From: Hymenobacter negativus
Lineage (GTDB): Bacteria > Bacteroidota > Bacteroidia > Cytophagales > Hymenobacteraceae
DNA: 64,000 nucleotides
Assembly: GCF_017571495.1 (NCBI RefSeq)
Contig: NZ_JAGETZ010000010.1
Span: forward strand, 124,001 to 188,000
Reading direction: 5' to 3'
This document shows, one piece after another, positions 9,096-17,521 of the stretch; within the stretch, counting starts at the first letter, position 1; every line of letters starts with the position of its first letter. The notes beneath the pieces were generated by a model. The model saw only the letters and a list, made by a program, of their open reading frames with translations. It did not search any database and had not been told where the DNA came from. Position numbers and translations under genes: made by a program.

Positions 9096-11027
9096 ATGCG
9101 AAAGCTATACTCCCTGCTCGCTGGCCTCGTGCTGCTGGCTGCCCATACCGTACTGGCCCAACCCACGGTGAAGGAAGCTCCCAAGGGCTTCGACCAGCCC
9201 AAAGCCGGCATTGCCACCGGCCGGCTCGACAGCATCAGTTACCCCTCCGCCACCGTGGGCACGGTGCGCGAGGCCCTGGTATACACGCCACCGGGATACT
9301 TCAGAGGCAAGAAGTACCCCGTGCTTTACCTGCTGCACGGCATCGGGGGCGATGAAAAGGAGTGGCTGAAAGGTGGCAGGCCGCAGGTGATTCTCGACAA
9401 CCTGTATGCCGAGGGCAAGCTAAAGCCCATGCTGGTGGTGATGCCCAATGGCCGGGCCCTGAAAGACGACCGGGCCGTGGGTAACATCTACAGCCCCGAG
9501 AAAGTAGCGGGCTTTGCCAACTTCGAAAAAGACCTGCTGAATGACCTCATTCCGTTTGTCGAGAAGAAGTACAAGGTGTTGAAGGACCGTGAGAACCGGG
9601 CCATTGCCGGGCTCTCGATGGGCGGCGGGCAGTCGCTGAACTTTGGCTTGAGTAACCTGGATAAGTTTGCTTGGGTAGGTGGGTTTTCCTCGGCCCCCAA
9701 CACCAAAAAGCCCGAAGCCCTGGTGCCCGACCCGGAAAAAGCCCGCAAGCTGCTGAAGCTGCTCTGGATTTCGTGCGGCGACAATGACGGGCTGGTTTCC
9801 ATCAGCCAGCGCACGCACGACTACCTGTACGAGCACCGCGTGCCGCATATCTATTACCTCGAAGCGGGCGGCCACGATTTCAAGGTCTGGAAAAACGGGC
9901 TGTACATGTTTTCGCAGTTCCTGTTCAAGCCCGTCGATGCGGCGAAATTGCCCACCTACACGGTGTTGGGCACGCCGGCCGCCACCAACGTGCGCAACGC
10001 CAAATACCCCCAGATTCTGCCCGACAATCGGGTGGTTTTCCGCCTAAAAGCCCCTGCTGCCCAACAAGTACAAGTGGACCTAGCCCGCAAATACGACATG
10101 CAGAAAGACAGCAGCGGTTTCTGGACTGTCACCACCGATACCATCAGCCGCGGCCTGCACTACTACTCCCTGCTCATCGACGGGCTGGCCGTGGCCGACC
10201 CCGCCAGCGATACCTTCTACGGCATGGGGCGCATGGCCAGCGGCATCGAAATTCCCAACCGAGACGGCGAATTTTACGCCCTTAAAGACGTGCCCCACGG
10301 CGACATTCGCGTCAAGCAATTCTATTCAAACGTGACTAATTCGTGGCGGCAGGCCTACATCTACGCGCCGCCCGGCTACGACGCCAGCCCTGCCGAAAAG
10401 TATCCCGTGCTCTACCTGCTGCACGGCGGCGGCGAAGACGAAAGCGGCTGGGCCAAGCAGGGTAAAGCCGATTTGATACTGGACAACCTGCTGGCCGAGA
10501 AGAAGGCCAAGCCCATGCTGGTGGTGATGATGGACGGCAACATGGGCGGCCCCGGCGGCCTCGCCGGCTTCTCGGAAAGCACCCTGCAAGCCTTCGAAAG
10601 AGAACTCAAGCAAACCGTGATTCCGCTAGTGGAAAGCAACTTTCGGGTGGCGCCCGGGGCCAACAACCGGGCCCTGGCGGGCCTGTCGATGGGCGGCCTG
10701 CAAACGCTGTATGCAGGGGCGCGCAACACCGATATGTTTTCGTCCTTGGGCGTGTTCAGCTCCGGCTTTTTTGCCAACAACGCCAAACTGTCCGACCCGC
10801 AATATGCCTTCATGAAAACCAATAATGCCACCATCAACCAGAACCTGAAACACCTCTGGCTTTCGATGGGTGGGCCCGAAGACATTGCCTACGCCAACAA
10901 CAAAATCATGCGCGCCAAATTCGATGAGTTGGGCATCAAATACGCCTACAGCGAATACCCCGGCGGCCATACCTGGCCCGTGTGGCGGCACGATTTGTAT
11001 CTGTTCGCGCCCTTACTATTCAGGTAA
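9096..11027 (+). CDS. Tandem CE1 carbohydrate esterase (esterase - CBM48-like - esterase)
   Basis: A 643-residue exported protein. The ATG at 9096 is chosen because a signal peptide (MRKLYSLLAGLVLLAA) begins there; an upstream in-frame codon at 9003 lies inside a repeat. Two complete alpha/beta-hydrolase domains of the esterase D / feruloyl esterase type (CE1) are present: the first about residues 25-290 with nucleophile Ser174 in GLSMGG and His260 in GGHDFKVW, the second about 405-643 with Ser531 in GLSMGG and a His in GGHTWPVW. Between them, about 305-390, is an early-set (CBM48-like) domain typical of Bacteroidota CE1 esterases. It would remove ferulate or acetate groups from arabinoxylan before the operon's hydrolases act. 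Which substrate each domain uses is not visible. Confidence 0.88.
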   Translation: MRKLYSLLAGLVLLAAHTVLAQPTVKEAPKGFDQPKAGIATGRLDSISYPSATVGTVREALVYTPPGYFRGKKYPVLYLLHGIGGDEKEWLKGGRPQVILDNLYAEGKLKPMLVVMPNGRALKDDRAVGNIYSPEKVAGFANFEKDLLNDLIPFVEKKYKVLKDRENRAIAGLSMGGGQSLNFGLSNLDKFAWVGGFSSAPNTKKPEALVPDPEKARKLLKLLWISCGDNDGLVSISQRTHDYLYEHRVPHIYYLEAGGHDFKVWKNGLYMFSQFLFKPVDAAKLPTYTVLGTPAATNVRNAKYPQILPDNRVVFRLKAPAAQQVQVDLARKYDMQKDSSGFWTVTTDTISRGLHYYSLLIDGLAVADPASDTFYGMGRMASGIEIPNRDGEFYALKDVPHGDIRVKQFYSNVTNSWRQAYIYAPPGYDASPAEKYPVLYLLHGGGEDESGWAKQGKADLILDNLLAEKKAKPMLVVMMDGNMGGPGGLAGFSESTLQAFERELKQTVIPLVESNFRVAPGANNRALAGLSMGGLQTLYAGARNTDMFSSLGVFSSGFFANNAKLSDPQYAFMKTNNATINQNLKHLWLSMGGPEDIAYANNKIMRAKFDELGIKYAYSEYPGGHTWPVWRHDLYLFAPLLFR

Positions 11028-11028
11028 G

Positions 11029-11088
11029 CAGCCCATAGAGGCGGAATATTGAGCAAAACGTCCACCTCTAAAACGCACATCGTGTCGA
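11029..11088 (+). repeat. 3'-flank motif shared with 22764-22830
   Basis: The sequence right after the esterase stop begins GCAGCCCATAG, then GGCGGAAT, and about 30 bases later CTCTAAAAC. The same order (GCAGCCCATAG, GGCCGGAAT, CTCCTAAAAC) follows the SusD stop at 22763. Both copies directly abut the stop codon of the last gene of a + strand operon. Function unknown; it may be a 3'-UTR element or a short dispersed repeat. The rest of the interval to 11178 shows nothing recognisable. Confidence 0.4.
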
Positions 11089-11178
11089 ACGCATTACTAT
11101 TCGAACGTCAGACTATGTGCTTATTAGATTCTTAATTGGTTTTGCCTGAGATAATACAGTCCTGTCCGGTTTCCAGCG

Positions 11179-12198
11179 TCAAAGTAAAATGTCGTTGATG
11201 GGTTGGAGACGGGGCGGCAATTCGGTTTCGCCTAGCATTTCACGCAAGTCGATTTCCAGGCTGCGGCAGAGGGCCGTCATTGGTACATCGTTGATGTAAT
11301 TCTCGAAAGGGTCCTCCGAGTTGTCACCAACTGATTCGATGGTGGTAAAAATCCAGGAAATCAACACCGAAAAGGGCACCATTAGCCACGTGCCGGCTCC
11401 CAGCTTAGCAAACTCGCCCACCAACCCCAGCGGTAGCAACACCACAAAAATCCAAGTGAAGACTGTGCTGAAGTGGGCGTATTGGCGTGGAAACGGAGTG
11501 TTTTTAATCCGCTCGCACACGCCTTGTAGCGCGTAGCATTCCTTCACCGTGTGCAGCAGGTCCAGACGGCGAAAATCGTCGAACTCACCTACTGTTAACA
11601 GTTGCTGCACTGCCAGAGCCTGGGCGTGTAGTAGCTGCGCGGCGGGGTTGGCTTTGCCAGATACGCCTTGGTACTCGGCGAAGGCCAAAAACCGGGCGGT
11701 TTGCGGCTCGGTGGCGTCGGCAGTGTGGGTTGGACTGGGCGCGTGGCTTGTCACCCAGCGGCCGACGTGGTGGGTGGCATACAAGCTGGTGCGGCGCAGT
11801 TGTTCGCGCAGGGCATTGGCCCAGGCCAACTGGCGGTACACGAGCTGCTGGCGGATGGCGTGGGGTTCGGTTTTGTTTGGGGCGCCGGCAGCCGGGTGGT
11901 CGGGCAAAAAGCTGCACACTTGGCTGGCCCACACCCGGCTCTGGTTTATGATGCCGCCCCAAGCCTTACGCGCTTCCCAGAACCGGTCGTAAGACTGGCT
12001 GTTTTTAAAGCCCAGATAAAAGGCTACCGCAATGCCAATGGTGCTTAGGGGTAGGAACGGCAGGCGAACATCGAGGCCTTGCGCCAGCAAAGCCGCGTAG
12101 CCCCCAGCCACCACACTGGCCCAACAGGTAAAGACCAGCAGGTTCTTCCAGGCAAAGCGTAGCATCAACGCCGGCCGGATAGCGCGTCTAACGTACAT
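11179..12198 (-). CDS. Bestrophin-like anion channel family protein
   Basis: A 339-residue membrane protein of the bestrophin/UPF0187 family. Two hydrophobic segments lie near the N-terminus (about residues 15-60) and two more around residues 230-285. The block YLGFKNSQSYDRFWEARKAW after the second helix is the family signature, and the C-terminal region with ENYINDVPM and RSLEIDLREMLGE is also typical. Bacterial members form pentameric channels conducting small anions or cations; physiological roles are mostly unknown. It stands alone on the - strand, converging with the CE1 gene across 151 bases, and has no functional link to neighbours that I can see. Confidence 0.85.
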   Translation of the reverse strand: MYVRRAIRPALMLRFAWKNLLVFTCWASVVAGGYAALLAQGLDVRLPFLPLSTIGIAVAFYLGFKNSQSYDRFWEARKAWGGIINQSRVWASQVCSFLPDHPAAGAPNKTEPHAIRQQLVYRQLAWANALREQLRRTSLYATHHVGRWVTSHAPSPTHTADATEPQTARFLAFAEYQGVSGKANPAAQLLHAQALAVQQLLTVGEFDDFRRLDLLHTVKECYALQGVCERIKNTPFPRQYAHFSTVFTWIFVVLLPLGLVGEFAKLGAGTWLMVPFSVLISWIFTTIESVGDNSEDPFENYINDVPMTALCRSLEIDLREMLGETELPPRLQPINDILL

Positions 12199-12276
12199 AA
12201 GAGCGAAACAAAAATGATATGGAGAGTACCCCGCTCATCCCAGACAGGCAGGAGCTACGCAGGGATTTTGCGGGCT

Positions 12277-12582
12277 CTACTTGCTTCGTGCTACCTCCGT
12301 TGGGTGGTAATGCCGCATTTCCTGAATGCTGGTATAAAAGCCTTTAACATGCGCGAAGAAGCCCGCAAACTGTGGCCCCTTGCGGAAGCCTTGTAAGTGC
12401 GCTTCCGTTGAGGTCCACTCGATGCGTAAAATAAACTGCCCAGGCTCTTCTTCGCACTCGCTCAGTTCATAACCCAGGCACTCGGGGGCAGCGTCTAGCT
12501 CAGCTGCGGCTTGGCGGTAGGCCGCGAGGAGCGCCTCGCGTTGGTCTGCCGCAACTTGGTAACGGATGTATTCAGCAACCAT
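12277..12582 (-). CDS. ABM-domain (antibiotic biosynthesis monooxygenase / quinol monooxygenase-like) protein
   Basis: A 101-residue protein with the dimeric ferredoxin-like fold of the ABM family: an N-terminal strand with VAEYIRYQV, a helix, the central CLGYELSECEEEPGQF strands and a C-terminal helix with HLQGFRKGPQF. Family members include quinol monooxygenases such as YgiN and heme-degrading IsdG-type proteins. It begins 30 bases after the group II globin gene on the same strand, so the two probably form one operon controlled by the divergent HxlR regulator. A quinone or heme-related oxidative role fits this company but is inference. Confidence 0.8.
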   Translation of the reverse strand: MVAEYIRYQVAADQREALLAAYRQAAAELDAAPECLGYELSECEEEPGQFILRIEWTSTEAHLQGFRKGPQFAGFFAHVKGFYTSIQEMRHYHPTEVARSK

Positions 12583-12612
12583 GGAAAAGATGGATTAGGT
12601 GAAATGAAGGCA

Positions 12613-13110
12613 TCAGGAAGGTGGCTGGTAAGGACCCCCGGGCTCACCCCAGCCCCACTGGGGCATGCCGGCAGCGGGGTCTGGTGCCGGGGCTCCATCC
12701 TGGGAGTTGAGCACTGCCAGGCGGCTGCCCCATTCCAGGTAACCAACCAGAGCCGCCCGAAACTCCGGGTCGGTGGGCAGGCCTGCCTCGTCGGCACTGT
12801 CGAGCAGCAGATTCAGCCAGCGGCGGCGCTGTATTTCGCTCAGGTGCCGTCCCAGATGGTGCATCACCATCTGCGCGTGGCTGCCGCCGTCGCCGGCAGT
12901 ATAAAGAGGCGGGCCGCCCAGCACTTCGGTCAGAAAGTGGGCCACATGAATTGCGTGGGAGTGACTGGCGGAGCTAAACAAGGGAGCCAGTAGTTCGTCC
13001 TGCGCTACTTTGGCATAAAACACGGCGGTCAACCGTTCCAGGGCCGGTTGGCCGCCGGCCCAGGTATAGAGCGAAGGCACAACGAATGGCGTAGTCTTTT
13101 CAGCGTTCAT
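12613..13110 (-). CDS. Group II truncated hemoglobin
   Basis: A 165-residue truncated (2-over-2) globin. The central part with AVFYAKV, the histidine-rich MVMHHLGRHLSEIQRRRW F-helix region and DPEFRAALVGYLEWGSRLAV is typical of group II proteins; the last 25 residues are a Pro/Gly-rich tail ending before the stop. Such globins bind O2 and NO and are linked to NO detoxification or peroxide reactions. It is the first gene of a globin-ABM operon. The start at 13110 is 107 bases from the divergent HxlR start, with a 20-base palindrome in the gap that could control both. Confidence 0.85.
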   Translation of the reverse strand: MNAEKTTPFVVPSLYTWAGGQPALERLTAVFYAKVAQDELLAPLFSSASHSHAIHVAHFLTEVLGGPPLYTAGDGGSHAQMVMHHLGRHLSEIQRRRWLNLLLDSADEAGLPTDPEFRAALVGYLEWGSRLAVLNSQDGAPAPDPAAGMPQWGWGEPGGPYQPPS

Positions 13111-13146
13111 GCGTCGAATGTAGTAGCTTGCTGTTGCTCAGGGAAG

Positions 13147-13166
13147 TACTGATATATATGTCAGTA
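13147..13166. promoter_or_regulatory. Candidate HxlR operator between divergent globin and regulator genes
   Basis: TACTGATATATATGTCAGTA is a 20-base near-perfect palindrome with a single mismatched pair. It lies 36 bases upstream of the globin start and 51 bases upstream of the chosen HxlR start. Known HxlR-family regulators bind TACT...AGTA type palindromes, which these ends match. A TAAGTTTA sequence at 13180-13187 could serve as the -7 element for the regulator gene. Binding by the adjacent HxlR protein is inference. Confidence 0.55.
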
Positions 13167-13217
13167 GCTGCCTCAGGGGTAAGTTTAGTTGGTTATCAAC
13201 CGCTTAATTTTCAACCG

Positions 13218-13586
13218 ATGCTGAAAAATGGAAAGAGCGTTTTACTCGACGTCAACAGTCGGCGGTATTACTGCCAGGTCGAGCTGGCAATGGACTTATT
13301 GGGCGGCAAATGGAAGGGCGTTATTCTATGGTACCTGCAAGGCGATACGCTCCGTTTCACCGAACTCCGGAAGCGCATCGTTACCATCTCCGAAAAAATG
13401 CTCATCCGCGAATTGCGCGAATTGGAAAAAGCAGGTTTAATCACCCGAAAAGTGTACCCCGAGGTGCCGCCGAAAGTGGAATATAGCCTCTCTGACTTCG
13501 GCCAGACTCTGGCGCCGCTGCTCAGCGCTGTCAGTGACTTTGGGATGAGTTATGCACTGAAGTTTGGGCAACAAGTGGAAGAATAG
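13218..13586 (+). CDS. HxlR-family winged-helix transcriptional regulator
   Basis: A 122-residue DNA-binding protein. The frame is open from 13128, but the ATG at 13218 is preferred because family similarity begins there and an earlier start would run across the candidate operator. The motif YYCQVELAMDLLGGKWKGVI is the HxlR hallmark; Cys19 lies where redox-sensing members such as YodB carry their reactive cysteine, so thiol control is possible. The wing region (RFTELRKRI, ISEKMLIRELRELEKAGLI) is complete. Divergence from the globin-ABM operon suggests it regulates that operon, probably in response to quinones or other electrophiles. Confidence 0.85.
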   Translation: MLKNGKSVLLDVNSRRYYCQVELAMDLLGGKWKGVILWYLQGDTLRFTELRKRIVTISEKMLIRELRELEKAGLITRKVYPEVPPKVEYSLSDFGQTLAPLLSAVSDFGMSYALKFGQQVEE

Positions 13587-13782
13587 CGGCTATCCCAAAA
13601 GGTGCTTTTGAGGAATAAAAGCCGGTATAAAAAGGTAAAAAACGCATTAAAATTTTGTGCTTATTTAGACTTGATTTTTCATCGATTCTGTTCGATTCCT
13701 CGGCTTAAACTAGGCTTTTATCAGGGTTTATACCTCCTTCACCTAGTTGGCAGTTCATAGCTTTATGTGCTACTTATTTTCA

Positions 13783-13816
13783 TTGTGTAAATATTACGGA
13801 TTAATGCCTAGATTTG
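13783..13816 (+). promoter_or_regulatory. Bacteroidota-type promoter for the DUF1080-gntP cluster
   Basis: TAGATTTG at 13809-13816 matches the TAnnTTTG -7 consensus perfectly; TTG at 13783-13785 can serve as the -33 element with a 23-base spacer, slightly long. The predicted start of transcription, near 13822, leaves about 28 bases of leader before the ATG at 13850. The rest of 13587-13849 is AT-rich and holds only a weak CAAAAG/CTTTTG hairpin just after the HxlR gene. Confidence 0.5.
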
Positions 13817-13849
13817 GCTTCTGAGTGATACGCACAAAAGCATCATCGC

Positions 13850-14731
13850 ATGAAAAAATGGCTAATTGTGGGGCTGGGAACGGCACTGCTGGGAGCGACT
13901 ACCTCGTTTCACCCTGCTCCGGATTGGGAGCCTTTGCTCGATAAAAATTTGAGCAAGTGGCGAACTTTCGAGAGCTACCGCCACCAGTTGGGCTACCGGG
14001 GCCAAACGCCCACCGACGCCCAGGGTCGGCCAGTACCGCCCATTGGCTACGACAAAAACGAGGCGAATGTATTTTCAGTAGTCATGCAGGATGGCGAGCC
14101 GGTGCTGCGCATTAGCGGGGAAATTTACGGCTGCGTCCTAACCCGGCAGGATTACACCAACTACGACCTTAAACTGAAAGTAAAATGGGGCACCAAGAAA
14201 TGGGTACCCCGGCTCGATGAGCCTCGTGACAGCGGCATCCTCTACAACAGCCAAGGCGAGTGCGGCGTGGACTATTGGCATAGCTGGATGCTCAGTCAGG
14301 AGTTCCAGGTGTCGGAGCACGAGAAGGGCAACGCGATGGGTGACTTCTGGGGCATTGCCAGCTCGGCCGGAGATATTCGGGCGGCTTTCAATGCCAGTAA
14401 AGATACTATCAAGTTTAACCCTACGGCCGCGCCCATGGTGGTGGGCCGGGGTGGGCGCATGTTCTGCCAAGCCGCAGCGAACTATGAGTTGCCCAACGGC
14501 CAATGGAATGAGCTCGAGCTGATAAACGTGAACGGCCAAAGCGTGCATCTCGTGAATGGCCATGTGGTGATGGTGGTAAATAACTCGCGCCACATTGCCA
14601 ACGGCCAGCCCCAGCCGCTAACACACGGCAAAATCCAACTGCAAAGCGAAGCAGCTGAGGTCTTTTACAAAAGTATGCTCATCAAGCCTCTCAAGGCCAT
14701 GCCGGCGGAGTACGCCCAGTATTTCAAGTAA
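13850..14731 (+). CDS. DUF1080 (3-keto-disaccharide hydrolase family) protein, exported
   Basis: A 293-residue protein with an N-terminal signal sequence (residues 1-20) and a concanavalin-like beta-sandwich of the DUF1080 family (PF06439). Typical features are WEPLLDKNLSKWRTF near the start, the SGILYNSQGECG region and the closing GKIQLQSEAAEVFYKSMLIKPL strand. Members are linked to cleavage or hydration of 3-keto-glycosides. It differs from the second DUF1080 protein at 22868 in having a longer insert around residues 150-210. Its neighbours are a GntP-type transporter and a Tat-exported TIM-barrel protein, which suggests a small sugar-acid or keto-sugar catabolic set. Confidence 0.82.
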   Translation: MKKWLIVGLGTALLGATTSFHPAPDWEPLLDKNLSKWRTFESYRHQLGYRGQTPTDAQGRPVPPIGYDKNEANVFSVVMQDGEPVLRISGEIYGCVLTRQDYTNYDLKLKVKWGTKKWVPRLDEPRDSGILYNSQGECGVDYWHSWMLSQEFQVSEHEKGNAMGDFWGIASSAGDIRAAFNASKDTIKFNPTAAPMVVGRGGRMFCQAAANYELPNGQWNELELINVNGQSVHLVNGHVVMVVNNSRHIANGQPQPLTHGKIQLQSEAAEVFYKSMLIKPLKAMPAEYAQYFK

Positions 14732-14800
14732 TTGCAACGCCGGTTATTATCGGCCAATTCCAGCTTATTCTACTGCTGCCCCTACCTACATTCGCCAGGC

Positions 14801-16144
14801 ATGACCCTACTCATCATTCTACTGGCCGTTCTGGCGCTCATCGCCCTGAGCAGCTGGGGCAAGGTGAATGCTTTCCTGGCGTTTTTGCTGGTAACGATTC
14901 CGGCAGGGCTGGCCTTGGGCTTGTCGTCCACGCAAGTGCTCGCAGCAGTGCAAAAGGGACTTGGCGATACACTGGGCTCCGTGGTGCTGGTGGTGGTACT
15001 GGGCGCCATGCTGGGCAAGCTGGTGGCCGAAAGTGGCGCGGCCCAGCAGATTGCTGCTGTGCTGATGGGCGCGTTCGGTCCGAAAAACATTCAGTGGACC
15101 ATGATGACCACCGGCTTCATCATCGGCATCCCGCTGTTCTACAACGTGGGCTTCCTGCTGATGATACCACTGATATTCTCGGTGGTGTACCAGTACCGAC
15201 TGCCGGCCGTGTACGTGGGCTTGCCCATGCTGGCGGCGCTTTCGGTGCTGCACGGCTTCCTGCCCCCACACCCGGCCCCTACGGCGCTGGTGGCCCTGTT
15301 TCACGCGAACGTAGGGCTGACCTTCGCCTACGGACTGCTGGTGGCAGTGCCCGCCGTGGTGCTAGCCGGGCCGCTGTATGCACGCACGCTGCGGGGCATT
15401 GTGTCGCAGCCATTAGCAAGCTTTGCCAGCGAGCCGCGGCCTGCCGATGAGCTGCCGGGGCGGCTGAACAGCTTTCTCTCGTCGCTGCTGCCGGTGCTGG
15501 TGCTGGCCATCGTGCTGGGCTTGCAGGCGGTGCTGCCGGCCGGCGGCCCGCTGGCTCCGGTACTTTCCTTCCTGGCTGACCCGGGTGTAGTCATGCTGCT
15601 TTCGGTAGTAGTAGCCACCTTCAGCCTGGGGCGTAGCCAGGGAAAAACCATGACGGCGGTGATGGAAACCTACAGCGCGGCCGTACGCGACGTGTCCATG
15701 CTGCTGCTCATCATCAGCGGCGCGGGGTGCCTGAAGGAAGTGCTGGTCGCAAGCGGCGCCGGCCTGGCTATTGCCGACGGCTTGCGCGGCACGGGCCTGC
15801 CACCGCTGGTGCTGGGCTGGCTGCTGGCGGGGCTTATCCGGGTGTGCATCGGCTCGGCTACGGTGGCGGGGCTCACGGCGGCTGGCGTAATGTTGCCCAC
15901 CATGGCCCATTCGGGTGCCAACCCCAACCTCATGGTACTGGCCATTGGGGCGGGCAGCCTGCTGTTTTCACACTTTAACGACAGCGGTTTCTGGCTCTTT
16001 AAGGAATATTTTAACCTCTCGGTGCGCGACACGCTGCGCTCGTGGTCGGTCATGGAAACCATTGTTTCGGTGGTGGGCCTGCTTGGCGTGCTGCTGCTCG
16101 ATTGGGTGCTGCCACTAGTATCGCCCAAGCTGGCAGGGTTATAG
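14801..16144 (+). CDS. gntP: GntP-family gluconate:H+ symporter
   Basis: A 447-residue inner-membrane transporter with about 12 hydrophobic segments. The frame opens at a TTG at 14732, but the ATG at 14801 opens directly onto the first transmembrane helix and is the likely start. The family signature is visible in GFLPPHPAPTALVALF, and in the later block with IRVCIGSATVAGLTAAG and SHFNDSGFWLFKEYF. Characterised GntP proteins import gluconate or related aldonates by proton symport. It lies 69 bases after DUF1080 and before a TIM-barrel isomerase-like gene, so an oxidised sugar released outside the cell is a plausible cargo. Confidence 0.88.
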   Translation: MTLLIILLAVLALIALSSWGKVNAFLAFLLVTIPAGLALGLSSTQVLAAVQKGLGDTLGSVVLVVVLGAMLGKLVAESGAAQQIAAVLMGAFGPKNIQWTMMTTGFIIGIPLFYNVGFLLMIPLIFSVVYQYRLPAVYVGLPMLAALSVLHGFLPPHPAPTALVALFHANVGLTFAYGLLVAVPAVVLAGPLYARTLRGIVSQPLASFASEPRPADELPGRLNSFLSSLLPVLVLAIVLGLQAVLPAGGPLAPVLSFLADPGVVMLLSVVVATFSLGRSQGKTMTAVMETYSAAVRDVSMLLLIISGAGCLKEVLVASGAGLAIADGLRGTGLPPLVLGWLLAGLIRVCIGSATVAGLTAAGVMLPTMAHSGANPNLMVLAIGAGSLLFSHFNDSGFWLFKEYFNLSVRDTLRSWSVMETIVSVVGLLGVLLLDWVLPLVSPKLAGL

Positions 16145-16259
16145 TAAACGATGCCCTAAAATGGCTTACTACTTAAAGCACCACCTGTCATCCCGAATCT
16201 TGTCTAGCTGAGCCTCGACTTCATTTTTTCCATCTTTCCTAAACCCAACCCCACCCAAC

Positions 16260-17144
16260 ATGACTTCCCGTAGAGACTTTCTGGCTTCGGCCGCCCTGCT
16301 TTCCGCTGGCATTCTGGTAGCACCTTCGCTGCTCGCGGCTCCCAAGAAGCAATACATTGGCTTGCAGCTATACACCGTGCGCGACGCCATGGCGAAGGAC
16401 CCGGCCGGTACCCTGGCTCAGTTGGCTAAAATCGGCTACAATTCAGTGGAAGGCGCGACTTACACAGGCAGCCAGAAATTCTACGGCATGACGCCGAAAG
16501 AATTTGCCGCTGTGCTCAAACAAAACGGCCTGATTATGCCCAGCAGCCACTACCGCCTGGGCGAAGAGCAAACCAACGGCGCCCCCGTAATGGGCACCAT
16601 GCTGCACGATTGGGACCGTGCCGTGGACGATGCCGCTGCCGCCGGCGTGAAGTACATGGTGTGCGCCTATCTCTCACAGGCCGAGCGCGGCAACATTGAG
16701 CACTACAAGTACGTGGCCGAGCAGCTCAACAAAGCCGGTGAGCGCTGCCAGAAAGCCGGCCTGCAGCTCTGCTACCACAACCACGACTTCGAATACCAGG
16801 CCCAGGATGGCCAACTGCCTTACGACCTGCTGCTGGCCACCGACAAGAAACTGGTGCAAATGGAGCTGGACCTCTACTGGGTAACCAAAGCCGGCAAGGA
16901 CCCGCTGGCGCTCTTCAAGCAGCACCCCGGCCGCTTCCCGCTCTGGCACGTGAAAGACATGGACCGCACGCCCGAACGCGCCTTCACTGAAGTAGGCAAC
17001 GGTAGCATCGACTTCAAGAAAATATTCGCGCACGCCCAGGAGGCCGGTTTGCAATACTTCTTTGTGGAGCAGGACAGCACGCCTGGCTCCCCTTACGACA
17101 GCGTGACGAAAAGCATCGCCTACATCAAGAAAAACTTAGTGTAA
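16260..17144 (+). CDS. Sugar phosphate isomerase/epimerase-like TIM barrel, Tat-exported
   Basis: A 294-residue protein of the xylose isomerase-like TIM-barrel superfamily (AP_endonuc_2). The N-terminus MTSRRDFLASAALLSAG is a twin-arginine signal, so the folded enzyme is exported. Metal-binding residues of the family appear in CYHNHDFEY, in MELDLYWV and in LWHVKDMD, and the late FVEQDSTPGS segment supplies the last ligand. Exported members of this family are found next to DUF1080 and GMC dehydrogenase genes in Bacteroidota and may act on 3-keto-glycosides; true isomerase activity is unproven. It follows the GntP gene by 115 bases. Confidence 0.8.
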   Translation: MTSRRDFLASAALLSAGILVAPSLLAAPKKQYIGLQLYTVRDAMAKDPAGTLAQLAKIGYNSVEGATYTGSQKFYGMTPKEFAAVLKQNGLIMPSSHYRLGEEQTNGAPVMGTMLHDWDRAVDDAAAAGVKYMVCAYLSQAERGNIEHYKYVAEQLNKAGERCQKAGLQLCYHNHDFEYQAQDGQLPYDLLLATDKKLVQMELDLYWVTKAGKDPLALFKQHPGRFPLWHVKDMDRTPERAFTEVGNGSIDFKKIFAHAQEAGLQYFFVEQDSTPGSPYDSVTKSIAYIKKNLV

Positions 17145-17290
17145 GCGCTAGGGCGAACTTTGGACGACCAAAGGATTAGTAAAACTCAATCGAAATTTCG
17201 GCCGCCATAGCTGAAGACGTCCATTCAGAACTGCACGCCTGGATAACTCGTCGTATCGACGCTGTTTATCAGGAAATACGTCATTGAATT

Positions 17291-17337
17291 TGCTTGCCGA
17301 AATAGAAGAGAAACGCGTCCTTCTATTTCGGCAAGCA
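17291..17337. repeat. Perfect 18-bp inverted repeat downstream of the TIM-barrel gene
   Basis: Arms 17291-17308 (TGCTTGCCGAAATAGAAG) and 17320-17337 are perfectly complementary with an 11-base loop. It lies 146 bases after the stop at 17144 in a 483-base gap (17145-17627) without a recognisable gene. No long T-run follows, so termination is uncertain. The reverse-strand reading of the same gap (about 17341-17580) gives an interrupted protein-like frame that I could not assign. Confidence 0.6.
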
Positions 17338-17521
17338 TTGCCAGACATGAATTTGAAGGGTAGTATTTCGGTTAGTGCGTCGCATTCGAGGCAGGTTGCC
17401 TATGCAGTCTAAAACGGTGCCCAACACATGGGGCATGTTGGCGATGCTAGTGCCGGAGGCCGATGAGTTGGAAAGAAGATAGAGCAATGCAGGCTAGGGG
17501 CAGCAAAGCAATAAAATGAAG

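Noticed and set aside
13587..13849. Terminal sequence of an insertion sequence after the HxlR gene
   Set aside because: The GGCTATCCCAAAAGGTGC stretch recalls some IS ends, but no transposase, partner end or target duplication is visible.
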